Positions 23,076 to 34,055 of a DNA stretch of 64,000 nt are shown here, piece by piece. Where the stretch lies: contig NW_025408673.1 of the NCBI RefSeq assembly GCF_020360975.1, positions 1,054,001 through 1,118,000 on the forward strand, given 5' to 3'. The notes beneath the pieces are model-generated. The model saw only the letters and a list, made by a program, of their open reading frames with translations, made no database searches and was not told where the DNA came from. A program made the translations under genes and the position numbers. How positions within the stretch are numbered: position 1 is the stretch's first letter; each line of letters opens with the position of its first letter. The DNA comes from Hirsutella rhossiliensis (Eukaryota; Ascomycota; Sordariomycetes; Hypocreales; Ophiocordycipitaceae).

Positions 23076-23247
23076 TTGCATTGGCAACTTAACGGGTGTT
23101 CGAAGTATTTTATAGACATAGCTAACAAATGTCGACATAATCATAGAACCATTAGTCTCTTCCAACACCTTTCGTCACTCGTTCCTCGTTCCTTAAGGCA
23201 TAAAGCCATTCCTTAAGAAGCTTTCAAGAGAATTACAATAATTCTAG

Positions 23248-23517
23248 TTAAATCCACTCATCCCCATGACAACCATGCCACTTTGCGTTGTTGTTCTCGA
23301 CCCACACTTTAGTACAGTTGGCACACTCAGGTTCATGTATATGAGGAGTGAGACAGGTGCCCTTAATACACTCGGCATGCCAACAACGAAACAGAGGGCC
23401 CCACAGCCATTTACAATGGCACCGTTTCTCTAGCATTGGGGTCGGGTTTGCGTCTATGATTGGACTCGCCAAAGCCAGAGCAGTAGTGGCAGCCAAGGAA
23501 ACAACTATTGCCCTCAT
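23248..23517 (-). CDS. Small secreted cysteine-rich protein (89 aa), effector candidate
   Basis: Intact ORF from ATG 23517 to TAA 23248. Residues 1-19 form a clear signal peptide (MRAIVVSLAATTALALASP). A short propeptide follows and ends in Leu-Glu-Lys-Arg at residues 29-32, a Kex2-type cleavage site. The predicted mature protein of about 57 residues starts at Cys33 and holds eight cysteines and several Trp, suggesting four disulphides. I recognise no family. An A-rich stretch and TATA-like sequences lie upstream at about 23590-23630. The gene lies in an un-RIPed pocket between the Helitron relic and RIPed DNA, a setting typical of fungal effectors and other secreted peptides; that role is inference. 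No intron is needed. Confidence 0.7.
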   Translation of the reverse strand: MRAIVVSLAATTALALASPIIDANPTPMLEKRCHCKWLWGPLFRCWHAECIKGTCLTPHIHEPECANCTKVWVENNNAKWHGCHGDEWI

Positions 23518-23579
23518 TCTAACGAAAGTAATCTCAATAGCAAAGTCTTTAAGGAGTTTTTTTTCACGGAGCTAGGTTC

Positions 23580-24779
23580 GCAGTATAAGGGAATAAAAAA
23601 AAATTAGTTTAAGGATCGCACAGTATAAAGGGGGAGAGAAATAAGCAGGAATAAGAGACTATAGATAAAACCTCTTAACTTCTCTACTTTAGGTGCTAAC
23701 TATCCCTCCGTTATATATATAATACTATATAAAACAGGGAGGGTGCGCCGCTTTAAAATATAGAACGTAAGGGAGAGAGAAGGTAAGAAACTAGTAAGGA
23801 ATGTAAATTGGGGGCTAGCTAATACCCTGTTTAAGAAAGTATCTCGATATCTTACCTAGTTAAGGAATGAGAGCTTGTTCTAGAGAGTTAAGAGAGGGTG
23901 TCTTAGTAAGATAGTAAGAGAGTAGGAATTAAGGGGTAAATAGGGGTAAAGGATTATTACGGGGCAGACCTAGGATGCTAGGGAAGATCTATATTATACT
24001 ATAAGGAGGATAAATTAATAAGTAAGCTAGACACTAATATATACCTATAGTATATAGCTATTAAAATCTTAATTCTAAACGCCTTAAATTAATTTAAATT
24101 AATTAGATATATTTTCCTTATACGTCTCTAGAGCTCTAATAAGTTCTAGTATTATGCTCTAGGTTCCCGAAGACGCCGTAGCGCCGTCTCTTCGATTATA
24201 TCCTTGGTTTGCGACCACGGCCCTAGTATATTTCTTATATTACCTATATATCTACGTTATTCTAAGCCTTAAGATCCTATCTATCGCCGAGAGTTATACT
24301 TCCTCCTTGCCGGAGATATGTTTTTTTAGCTCGTTAGCGACGGCTATATATCGCGTTCTCCTCTTAAAGGGTGCGGTTCTCTAATTGCAATAAGGGGATC
24401 CTATATATAATCCTACACGCCCCTTTTAAAAGATGCTCGACTGCCTGATATATTAATAACGGGGAGCTATTTTAATAATTAGAGATGCGATTCCTTATAA
24501 AATCTAACTACGAAGTCCCTTTAGTCGGGTTATTAGGCGTTTTTAAGACCTAAGGCTTAGGTATCCTATAACCCCCCTTTAAAGGCGTTAGCGTCGAAAG
24601 CCTTATATCTAGTCGAGAAATAATACTCTTAGGGTCTAATAGTATAAGCCTAGCACCTTAAAAACCTTCTTAGATAGTTCCCTTAGTTATAGCGCCCTAA
24701 AATACTATAAAAACGCTAGGAAGAAATTATCCTTAGTAATATAAGTTATAATTACCTACCCTTATCTTATTTTCGATTT
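23580..24779. other. AT-rich RIPed DNA, no gene seen
   Basis: Composition shifts to TpA-rich within about 200 bases of the secreted-protein gene. I see no frame with recognisable motifs. The distal part (24100-24779) may include the 3' side of the Fot1-like element, but no terminal inverted repeat was found. Confidence 0.45.
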
Positions 24780-25420
24780 ACTAGTTATATATATTCTAAA
24801 GCGAGCTAAAATAAACGACGCTAAGAGGCTAGAGTAAGTACGATAAGTAGGGAGGTATATAAAGTATAATAACGTTTTTCTCCTTCTAGAATAGCTTAAA
24901 GTCTACTAAGAAGTAGCTTTTATAGCTATTTAAGATAAGGAGGTGATTTCTACTTATTATATAGAGTCTTATATATTTATTAAAGTACTAAATTAAGAGG
25001 TAATATTTACTTAAGATAATAGTAAATAAAGGGATAGCTAAGCCTTAGGAATTTACGCTTTAAATTACTAAAACCTATTCTTAATTCCTAGGCTATATTA
25101 ATTTTATATTTAAACGTCTTTCTATACTTATAATAACTATTCTTATTAAGATTTAGCTTATTAGAAAGCTAGTTTTATTAAAGTTATCTATATCTAACTT
25201 AGCAATATTATATTTAGCTATTATTTTTTATATAAGCGCGAACTTACCTTAGATATTCTTTAGATCTTTATATTAGGCTCTCTTATATCTATACTTTTAA
25301 AAGAAATACGTCTTTAGCTTTAGATATCGCTTAATAAAGTTAAAGGCTTAGTACTTCTTAACGTATAGCGCGGAGGGTATTAATATTCTTATTCTATTAT
25401 AGCTTAGGCCTTTTATAAAG
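24780..25420 (-). pseudogene. Fot1/pogo-type DDE transposase, RIPed
   Basis: The minus strand gives a NFIKRYLKLKT-like block and IAKLDIDNFNKTSFL, where the family has YNFDETGF. These are followed by VIISIERR, a P.N.E.V.VI...N.GLAIP block and NSYKSYF, where the family has DGHESH. The segment ends in VIILYIPPYLSYLLQPL-like text, where the family has CMPPHSSHLLQPLD. This order is diagnostic of the DDE domain of Fot1/pogo (Tc1-mariner superfamily). Catalytic Asp residues are replaced by Asn, consistent with G-to-A RIP. The N-terminal DNA-binding domain should lie toward 25650 but is unclear. The enzyme would cut and paste the element. Confidence 0.75.
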
Positions 25421-25689
25421 CCTCTTTTTAGTATAGCTTTCTTAGCTACTTCTAAGATAGCTTAAGCTTATAGTTTTATAACCCCTTCTAGGTTCCTAAG
25501 GCTAATAAGTTTATTAAGGTAGTATAGGAGGCTAGGCTCTTTCTTTTAAAGGATTTTCTAAAAGATCTCTTAATTTACCTTCTTAGAGTTAAAGAGGGAG
25601 GGCCTTACTAAAAAGGGAGTAACTAGTATACCTTAGAAGGGTTTAGCTTTAAAAGCTATAGGCTTATAGGTTAACTTAGTAGGATTTAA

Positions 25690-26010
25690 GAATTAATAGT
25701 TTATTTATTTAAGTCTTTAAAGGGGCTATAAAAGGCTAGATTTATAATAAAGAGGGTATATAAATCCTTTTTATAATAGGTCCTACCTTAGTTAAAGGTA
25801 GCTTCTATATCCTTAAGTAGGGTTCCCTTATAGCTATTAATCTAGTTAATAATAGAGCTTACTTTTATTACTTTAGCTAGGTTAGCCGCTAAGTTTTAGT
25901 ATAGGTAGTATAAGTTAAAGTCCCCTATTAATAGGAAGGGGCCTTTAAGAATAGTAAGGAGTAATAGCCTTTTTACTATAGTATAAGCTAGGGCTTTTAA
26001 TAGTATAATT
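25690..26010 (-). pseudogene. LINE (TAD-like) endonuclease fragment
   Basis: The minus strand reads LLIGDFNLYYLY.NLAAN near 25935-25900, the RIPed form of the GDFNLHHP block of apurinic-type endonucleases in non-LTR retrotransposons. It is followed by a KGTLLKDIEATFN block and IINLAFYSPF (usually SIIDL). Only this part of ORF2 is evident; the reverse transcriptase expected downstream is replaced by the Fot1-like sequence. The N-terminal side may extend to about 26240. Confidence 0.65.
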
Positions 26011-27484
26011 AGTTTTAAAGAATTATTAGTTTATAGACTAGTATAGCTAGTAAACTAACTATTTAATAAACCGTTTAATAAACTACCTTTAAACTATAGA
26101 CTAACTAACTACGAATTTTTATTAAACTAATTAACGATAGCTAGTAGTAAGACTAGTAGTTTAAAGCGGTTTAAGTTTTAGCCTTTAAAGGCTACTATTA
26201 GTTAGTATATATTAATAACTTTAATAATTTTATATAATATAATACGTCTCTTATTATAATATTTTACGTTCTTATAAGCTATATAAGCTTTAATAAGTTA
26301 TACTACTTTATTATATCTTTAAGTTAAAGTATAAGCCTTATATTATTTATATTATAGTTTCTTTTATTTTACTTACCTTCTACTTTATTTAGTAATAATT
26401 ATAAAGCTAGATATACTTTACTTAAGACTATAACTTTCTAAATAAATATATTACTATTTAAATTATATATTAATTAAGACTATTAAAGAGGGTAAGTATA
26501 TAAAGCTATAGTTATACTTAGTAAACTTAATAGTTATATATAATAGATCCTACTTAAATAATATAACTCCCTTAGCTTAAGGATATAATATAGGCTTAAA
26601 TTAAGTATAAGAATATCTTAATACTATCTTTTAACTAGTTATTTATAGTTATTATACTTATATAAGCCCTTTCTTTATCTTAATAAATAGACTAAGATAT
26701 ATATTATTAAATTGCCCTTTCTATACCCTTATTTCTTTTACTATACTCTAAAGCTTATACTTAAGAGTTATAAGCTTAGTTTATATAACTAGATTATCTT
26801 TTTCTTATTAATATTACCTTTAAAGTTACTTATAAGCTATTAATACTATTATAATAACTAAACTATAGTATTAAGGTAAGGAACCTTATTATATTTAAGG
26901 GTACTACTAGAAATATATAAGTAATAGATCCCTTAAAAAGGAGATTACTTATTAAGCTTAACCCTTTTATTTTCCTAAGATATCTTTAAAAGAAGTAAAA
27001 GAAGATAATTATATTATAAGGCTAAGGAGAAACCTTAATTAAGCTATATAAACTTAAGAGATTAAATTATAGGCTTAGACTTATAAGATTTAAGAATATA
27101 CTAACTTAGATAGTATAAAAGAGCTTAAATAGTATTAATAGCTAGATTAAGAGTAGTTTATTATAAATCTTAAAAAGAGATATTTTTAATAAGAAGATAA
27201 AGTAAAAGCTATAATCTTTATAAGGTAAATAAGCTATAATAAACAATACTAAGTTATAAAGGACTTTTTTTATAACCTTAAGAAAAGATTTTAGCTATAA
27301 TTTTATTACTATAAGGTTTAGTAAGAGGTATTAATTATACTTAAGGAACTAATGAAGAAATAATAAATAAAGGACTCTAAGGGGCAACCTTAATATATAA
27401 TAGCTTAAGAGAGAAGATTAAGGAATTAAATAAGTAAGCTTTACCCTTAAAAGTAAAAGGGAAAAGCTAATTTATAAGAGATAT
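26011..27484. other. AT-rich RIPed DNA, no feature recognised
   Basis: TpA-saturated sequence with no motif I can name in either strand. Confidence 0.4.
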
Positions 27485-27545
27485 TATCGCGAAGTATAGC
27501 TTAATTTTATAGGTTTTAGAGATATCCCTTAGTAAGAGTTTATAA
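27485..27545 (+). repeat. Copia-1 LTR start, short fragment
   Basis: Begins TATCGCGAAG and matches the first ~60 bases of the LTRs at 27839 and 58781, then diverges. Probably the remnant of another insertion just upstream of Copia-1. Confidence 0.55.
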
Positions 27546-27838
27546 GAGAAGCTAATAATATATATAAGAAGGTAATATTTATAGCTAAAGAAAAGTAATA
27601 GGTTTTCCTTTTAAAGGGCCCTTTATTTTAACTAGGTTTCTTACCCTTTCTTATAGGACTTTCCCTTCTTTAAGCTCTTATTTCTTAAGTAAGTCTAAAA
27701 GAGCCTAAGGACCTAAAAGGGCCCTTACTTTATTTAAGTAAAGGGATAATTATAGAGCTAAGAACCTCCTTTATATACTTACTAGCTTAAAGCTATATTA
27801 GCTATACCCTTAAGGGGCAAGCTATAGCTTAGGGGGTA

Positions 27839-28348
27839 TATTATAAAGTATAGCTTAATTTTATAGGTCTTAGAGAAGTCCCTTAGTAAGAGGGATCTAG
27901 GATACTAAAAGATAGGTATAAAAAAAGAAGAAGGAGCTAAAAGACTAGTATAAAAAAAAGAAGAAGGAGCTAAAAGGAGGTATAAAGAAGAAGATAATAA
28001 AGAAAGGGGAAGTAAAAGTAGTAATAGCTTTTTATAAAGGTAGCGAGAGATAAGATAGATATTTTAGAAATAGCTAGAATAAAGAGGGAAAACTAGTAAA
28101 AGTCTTAATAGTTAAAAGGATATTACTAGCTTTATTAAGTAAGATTTTCTTTATTAATTAAGATATTAAAGGAATATAAAGAAGGCTAATAAATAAAAAA
28201 AGAAGGATAATTAAGGTAATATAATAATTACTTACTATAATTATTACCTTATAAGAATTAAATAACTTTACCTTACCTATTTAACCCCTTACTTTTAATT
28301 TTACCTTTATATATTTTATATATACTTCTTATATCTCTCCCTATAAAG
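27839..28348 (+). repeat. Copia-1 copy 1, 5' LTR (~510 bp)
   Basis: Collinear with the 477-bp LTR at 58781-59257, with heavy additional RIP. A tandem duplication of about 50 bases (27912-28000, GAAGAAGGAGCTAAAA units) explains the extra length. No matching 3' LTR was recognised after the coding region. Confidence 0.7.
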
Positions 28349-29384
28349 GATATACTAGTTTTATTAATAAAATAAGTACTAAAAACTAAACCGCTTAAGT
28401 AGAATAACTTAATTAAACTATTATATATTTATAAAACCTTAAGGTTAATCTACTTAATAATATTATAATTAAATAGGATCTTTTTATAATAGTAAATAAG
28501 TAGGACCTTTATTAGTTTATAATAGTAAGGGCTCTTAACCTTTATAATAAAAGATATTATAAAGATTAGCTTCCTTAAAAAAGCTTAATTACTAACTTTA
28601 AATAAGAATATACTTATAAGAAGAAGTTATAACTACTTATAAAAAAGAGAGGCGCTAACTAGATTTCTAGGAAAATAAATAATTAGCTAAAATAAGCTAG
28701 TATACTAGCTATAAGTAATACTTAAATAGCTTTATAAGCTAGTAGGAAAATTACTATTTACTAAAGGTACTATATAATAAGAAGCCCTTAATAGGCTAGA
28801 TATATAGTAATCTAGCTAAATAAAATATCGAAAAATAGTTAAAGAAGTATTTAGATAAAAAGGTAAAGTACTTAATATAGACCTTTAATTCTTACCTTTA
28901 AAGAAAAGACTTAATAGATATTATTATTTATAGTAATTAGCTTAGAAAGACTATTAATATAGTTTCTTAATCTAAGGTAAATATAGCTAATAAAGGAATA
29001 TTATTACTTACTAATTAAGTAATTTATAACTTAAGAGCTAATATTAACCTCTTTAATAACTTAGGGTAGTTTAAGGAAGGAACCTTTAAGTAGGGTTCTA
29101 ATAATAAAGTTTAGGTTAAAAGCTTAGCCTTTAAAGTATAAGGGATAAAAATAGTAGTTATCTTTATAATTAATAGTAGAAATATAACTTTATTAAATAC
29201 TTACTTTATCTTAGAAATACTAATAAGTATCTTCTTAGCTAAGCTAAGGATAATAATAAGGATATTTTAAAACTAGCTTTTAAGATATTTTTATCTTAAA
29301 CTTATAAAGGATATTTATATTAAACTAACTAACTTTAAAAGCTAATTTATAATATTATTAAGATTATACTAATAACCTATCTAA

Positions 29385-30130
29385 AGGTATTTAGAACTTC
29401 GACGTTAAATAGGAGGGAAAAACTAAAGTACTTAAAGGAAAACCCTCCCTTCTTTTTATAGCTAGTCCGCCCTTATACCGGGTCGCGGTTATAATATATA
29501 GGGATCTTACGCCGGCTATCTTAGGTATCGTTATAGTTAGTTAGAATCGTATTAGCCCCGCTATAAAGTAACCTTAGAAAGTAACTCCTTTATATATATA
29601 AGGTATATAGCATTAATTAGTAGTACGAGCGGTTTTAGTTAATAGTTACTTATATAATTATCTCTAACCTTATCTTATAATAATATCTTCCTAGGCTCTA
29701 CTTTATTTTTCCGCTATAAAGCTTAGCGGGCTAATTTTATTAATACTAGCCTTTAGCTAGGCTAGTAGTCGGGTTATTATACTAGCTTTACGCCGTACTT
29801 ATTAAGTTACTAGTATCGGCCCTAGGTTTTTATTTTCCTAGTTAAGGGGCCTAGACCGGGGTTAAGGGGAGGTCCTAATAAATTCGTCGCTAGGTCTAGG
29901 TAGGCGAGGTCTAGGCCGGCCTACTTATAGCGGGGCTAGACTACTAGTATATTTATAAGCGCTTCTAGAAGCGCTAATTAGCTAATTAATAAGTAGGTTA
30001 GCGTAGTTTATTAGTCTAACTAAAAATTAATCGTGCCCTTAGCTAGATTCGAACTAACTCTAGCATTATAGCTAGTAAGCCTCCTAGGTATATAACTACT
30101 ATATTATAAGAGGGCTAATTTATAAGAAGA
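29385..30130. mobile_element. GC-richer insertion within Copia-1, unidentified
   Basis: Interrupts the Copia-1 frame between protease and integrase. It is clearly richer in CpG and GC than the surrounding copia sequence. The first ~110 bases (29350-29460) recur inverted at about 51290-51400. The right end carries a tRNA-like segment (30034-30115). It could be a SINE-like or LTR-derived element, but no coding frame or target duplication was found. Confidence 0.4.
30034..30115 (-). tRNA. tRNA-like pseudogene or SINE head (82 nt)
   Basis: On the minus strand the T arm is perfect: stem GTTAG, loop TTCGAAT, stem CTAGC (one G-T pair). The acceptor strands GCCCTCT and TAAGGGC pair at five of seven positions. 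A D-arm-like TAGTAGTT stretch follows the 5' strand, and a 5-bp hairpin (CTAGC...GCTAG) precedes the T arm, where a long variable arm would sit (Ser/Leu class). The anticodon arm cannot be drawn convincingly, perhaps because of RIP. It may be a decayed tRNA or a tRNA-derived SINE head. Confidence 0.35.
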
Positions 30131-33100
30131 ATACTCTTATAGTATAAAAAGTAAGTATTTATAGTTATATAAGCGCTTAAACTAGTTATTAAGGGAGTAA
30201 GTAACCTATAATATCGCTACTTTATATATCTTAGTCTAAGATTACTAAAAAAGAAAATCTATTAAAAGACTATTTATATACTAAGTATTAAGACCTTATA
30301 ATATATAATTATTATATATATTTAATAGGAAAAGCTAAAAGGGATATCTTAAGAAAAATACTTTTCTTAAGGTTTAAAAGTTTAAAAGTATAAGTAAGCT
30401 TTAATCTTTACCTTAGCCTTATATTAATATATAAAAAGGAAAAGAACTTTATATTATTTACTTATAAAAATATATTTATAAGGCTTTATTACTTAATAAA
30501 AAAAAGAATAAGTATTTAAAATATCTTTAATAATTTTATAGTATTACTTAAGACTTAGTATAAAGTTAAGATAACTATATTAGTTATAAAAAAACTTTTT
30601 TAATAATAAACTAAATAATCTATATTACTAATAAAGGGACTTAAGTTATATAAATAGCTTATTTTACCTTTATATAAAATAGTTATTTAAAGAGATTAAA
30701 GGTAATAGTAAAGAAAAAGTAAGATTTATAAGACTTATTTTAAAGCTTTTAAAAGGGCTATAGCTAAAGATATATTATATAATAGTAAATCTACTTAATA
30801 TAATACTCTTTAAATTATATAATTATAGCTAGTAAAGCTTATATAAGTATTAGTATACTTAAAAAGGAATTATTTACTATACTATTATATTAAAGATATT
30901 AATCTAAATATTTTATATTTAAGGGTCTTTAACTATATAGTTTTCTTAATAGTAATTATAATATTAAGATATATTAAGCTATATAAGATATAGTAATACT
31001 TTAAGTAAAGAGCTTATATTACTTACTTAGTAATATATAAGTATACTTAATAATATATTATATAGATACTATTAATTAAAGGAAATAAACTAATAATATT
31101 AGTTAATATATAGTTTAATAAGTTTATAAGATATAATAATAAAAGAGAAGATTAAACCTAGCTAATATAAGTATATAGCTATATTTCCTTTTAGAAATAT
31201 AGCTATAACTAGTATTATAAAGATTAAGGAACTTAAGACTTTAAAGGTACTAAGTTTATTTAATAATAAGATAAATAATAGTTAAATACTATAAGAAGTA
31301 ATTACTCTTATATACTTTAAAAACTAAGAATTAAAGACGCCCTTATAAGAATTATAAAGATATATATATCTTTTTCTTTTAAAATAATAAGCTTAGAAAT
31401 ATAAATCTTAATTTTACCTTTCTTACTTAATACTAAATATAATATTAAGTTACTTAGCTCTAGCTTTTAGTACTTATAATAGATACTATAACTAATAAAT
31501 CCTCTAATACCTTACTAGTAGTATAGCTTAAGGATATAATACTTATATTAATTAACTTATTTTATTAAGATAAATATAAAATTATACCTCTTAACTTAAA
31601 AGGTAAGGGTGTAATTATAGTATAGAATTTTAAAGATAAGCCTTAGTTTAAGCTCTATACTATCTACCTAGTAAGTAGTAAGGCTAGCTTAAGTATATTA
31701 TAAATATAAAGATAATATAAGTAAAAGGATATATTATAAAGAATTAACCTACGTAATATTATATATAAATAGGCTTATAAGCTTAAGAGACCCTTTATTA
31801 ATAGTATTATTATAATATTAAGTAGGTATAAGCTTTATATTAAATATATACTACCTTTACTTACCTCTTATAATATAGCGGTAGCTTTAAAACTTATATA
31901 TAAGTAAAAGGAAGCTATAAACTATAAAATAAAGGAAAACCTTACTAAGGGTATATAAAAGACTATCTTAAAAGATATTATTAAATAAAAAGGTTACTTC
32001 TTAATCCCTTTATATTAAGTCTTTATATATAAATCTAATAAGTAAGAATATATTACTAACTTTAAGATATATATTATAGTTTATAAAAGCTAATAGCTTA
32101 AGGATAATAAAGATATATATATAGCTATACTATAAGTATAAATAACTTATATATTATTTACTATCTACTACCTTATAGTCTTTAAAATAAAATAATATAA
32201 TATAAAAATAGCGTTCTTATATATAATCCTATACTAAGAAGTTTATTATTAGCCTTTACTAAGATTCTTAATACTTAGGCTATACTTAAAGCTATTAAGA
32301 GGCCTATATAAGCTTTATATCTCCTTAAAACTATAGTTTAAAGAGATATTTAGTGTCTTTATTAAGCTAAGAGCTTAGTACTTAGTAAAATATACTTATA
32401 TCCTTATATATAAAAGGGTTATTTTTTAATAAATAATATTATTATAATATATCTTAAAGAGTAAATATAAGATTAAAAAGAACTATAAGGTAATTATAAA
32501 GAAATATACTATTATATATATATATAAATTATATTAGTTCCTTAATATTAAAATTCTTAAGAATAAAGCTCTAAAAAATAGCTCTTATAAGCTTTTTATA
32601 TCTTTAAGACTATAAAAAAACTTTATATCCTTAATAGTAATATTCCTTATAAGCTTAAACTCTTATAAATAATAAAAGAGCTAGTTTTTTATAAGAAGTA
32701 AGCCTTAAAAAAAGAAATATATAAATATATAAATATATCTTTTTAATTAAGTTACTTATTTACTTAGTAACTTATACTAAGCTAAATATTATATTTATAG
32801 CTATAAAGCTAGCTTTATATAGTTATTAAATAGGGCTATACTATAAGTATAAAGTATATAAGTACTTAGCGTACTTTAATTATATAAAAGACCTTAATAT
32901 TTCCTTTATAGTAATAAGCTAGAAAAAGTAGCTAATATATATTTCTAACTCTTTATATATTAATAACTTAAAGACTAATAAGTCTTTATAAGGATATATA
33001 TTTCTATTCTTTAAAAAGCAAATTATTTAAAACGAGATTAAATAAGCTATTATAATATTATCTATTATAAAGGTTAAGTTATTAGTATTATTATAAATAG

Positions 33101-33470
33101 CTAAGGAATAAGTACTATTTATCTAGCTAATTAAGGAGCTTAGTATTAAGGTTAAAGGAACTATAAGGTTTTAGTATAATAACCTTTAAACTATTAAGCT
33201 TTTAACTAAATTAAGCGTTAAGCTTAAAATAAACCTTAAGTATATTAATATTTATAAATACTAGCTATATTAAGAGGTATTATAAGATTAAATATAAGTT
33301 AGCTAGATTATATTAATATATAAATTAATAAGGGTATTTATACCTTAAGGAATATATAGCTTATATAGGAAAGTCTTTAATAAGGTTTTTAATAAGGTCT
33401 TTTATAAAGTCTTTAGTAAGATCCTTAGTAAGATCCTTAGTAGGGTTTCTAGCTAGCTTTTATTTTAATA

Positions 33471-33995
33471 GAATAATCTCTTAACCTTTTCTTTATTAAA
33501 GAAAGAAAGAGGGAAAAATTAGTTTAAAAAGGTATCTCTTTTCCCTCTTAGCTAGTAAATAGTATCCTCTTTACTATTTTCTTTCTTATCTTCTTTTACT
33601 AGTATATCTTTTAGCTCTCTTTACCTTTATCTTTTTTAGACCCCTTTATCTTTTAGTATTTAGCTATTATTATTACTATTAATATATATATATCTTTAGG
33701 TATATATAATAGTTACTATTAAAATAACTTAGATAATAATATAATAAAAGCACTTATATAATAAAGTATTAAAGCTTTATTAAGTAATTAAAACTAATAA
33801 TATAACTAAAGTATATATTAAAAGGTAATAGATATAACTACTATATAAATATATAATATTCCCTTATTATAGCTTAGTTAATAATACCTGGATCCTAATA
33901 ATATAAGTACTACTATATTTATTAAGATTAAGGGATTCTAATAGTATAATTAGATCTTAATTTAATTAAGAAACTATAAAGATCTAAGGGAAGTA
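33471..33995. other. AT-rich RIPed DNA after Copia-1
   Basis: No gene. The segment 33480-33690 is pyrimidine-rich and loosely resembles the reverse complement of the Copia-1 LTR purine-rich block (27900-28130), but the match is too weak to call a 3' LTR. Confidence 0.35.
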
Positions 33996-34055
33996 TAAGA
34001 ATATACCTTTTTATTCTTATTATACTATTATAAAGAAATAATAAGTATAGGGAGG
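33996..34055 (-). repeat. Copia-2 LTR remnant, part 1 (inverted)
   Basis: Matches the end of the 686-bp Copia-2 LTR in reverse orientation (AAGAATATACC... then TATTATAAAGAAATAATA). The match stops at 34055 and resumes at 35929, so the LTR is split by the insertion described next. Confidence 0.7.

Larger units (their letters stand above)
28349..33470 (+). pseudogene. Copia-1 copy 1 Gag-Pol polyprotein, heavily RIPed
   Basis: Plus-strand Ty1/copia order. Gag-like text lies at about 28400-28950. The protease region (about 29000-29345) has N.R.ITLLNTYFILEI-like text. A foreign insertion follows at 29385-30130. The integrase region (about 30240-31290) ends with RREDQT..I.VHGYISF-like text. RT lies at about 31850-32250 and ends with LRGLYKLYIS (family KALYGLR). 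RNase H (about 32700-33410) has a KSLQGYIFLFF block, then T.LSIIKVKLLVLLQIAKE (family STTEAELLALS) and a HINIYKYWLR-type block. The tail encodes repeated K.F.KV.. units. Stops are TAG/TAA only and long stretches keep frame. Confidence 0.8.

Noticed and set aside
33480..33690. Possible Copia-1 3' LTR
   Set aside because: Only loosely similar, and in reverse orientation to the 5' LTR, so it cannot be its partner.
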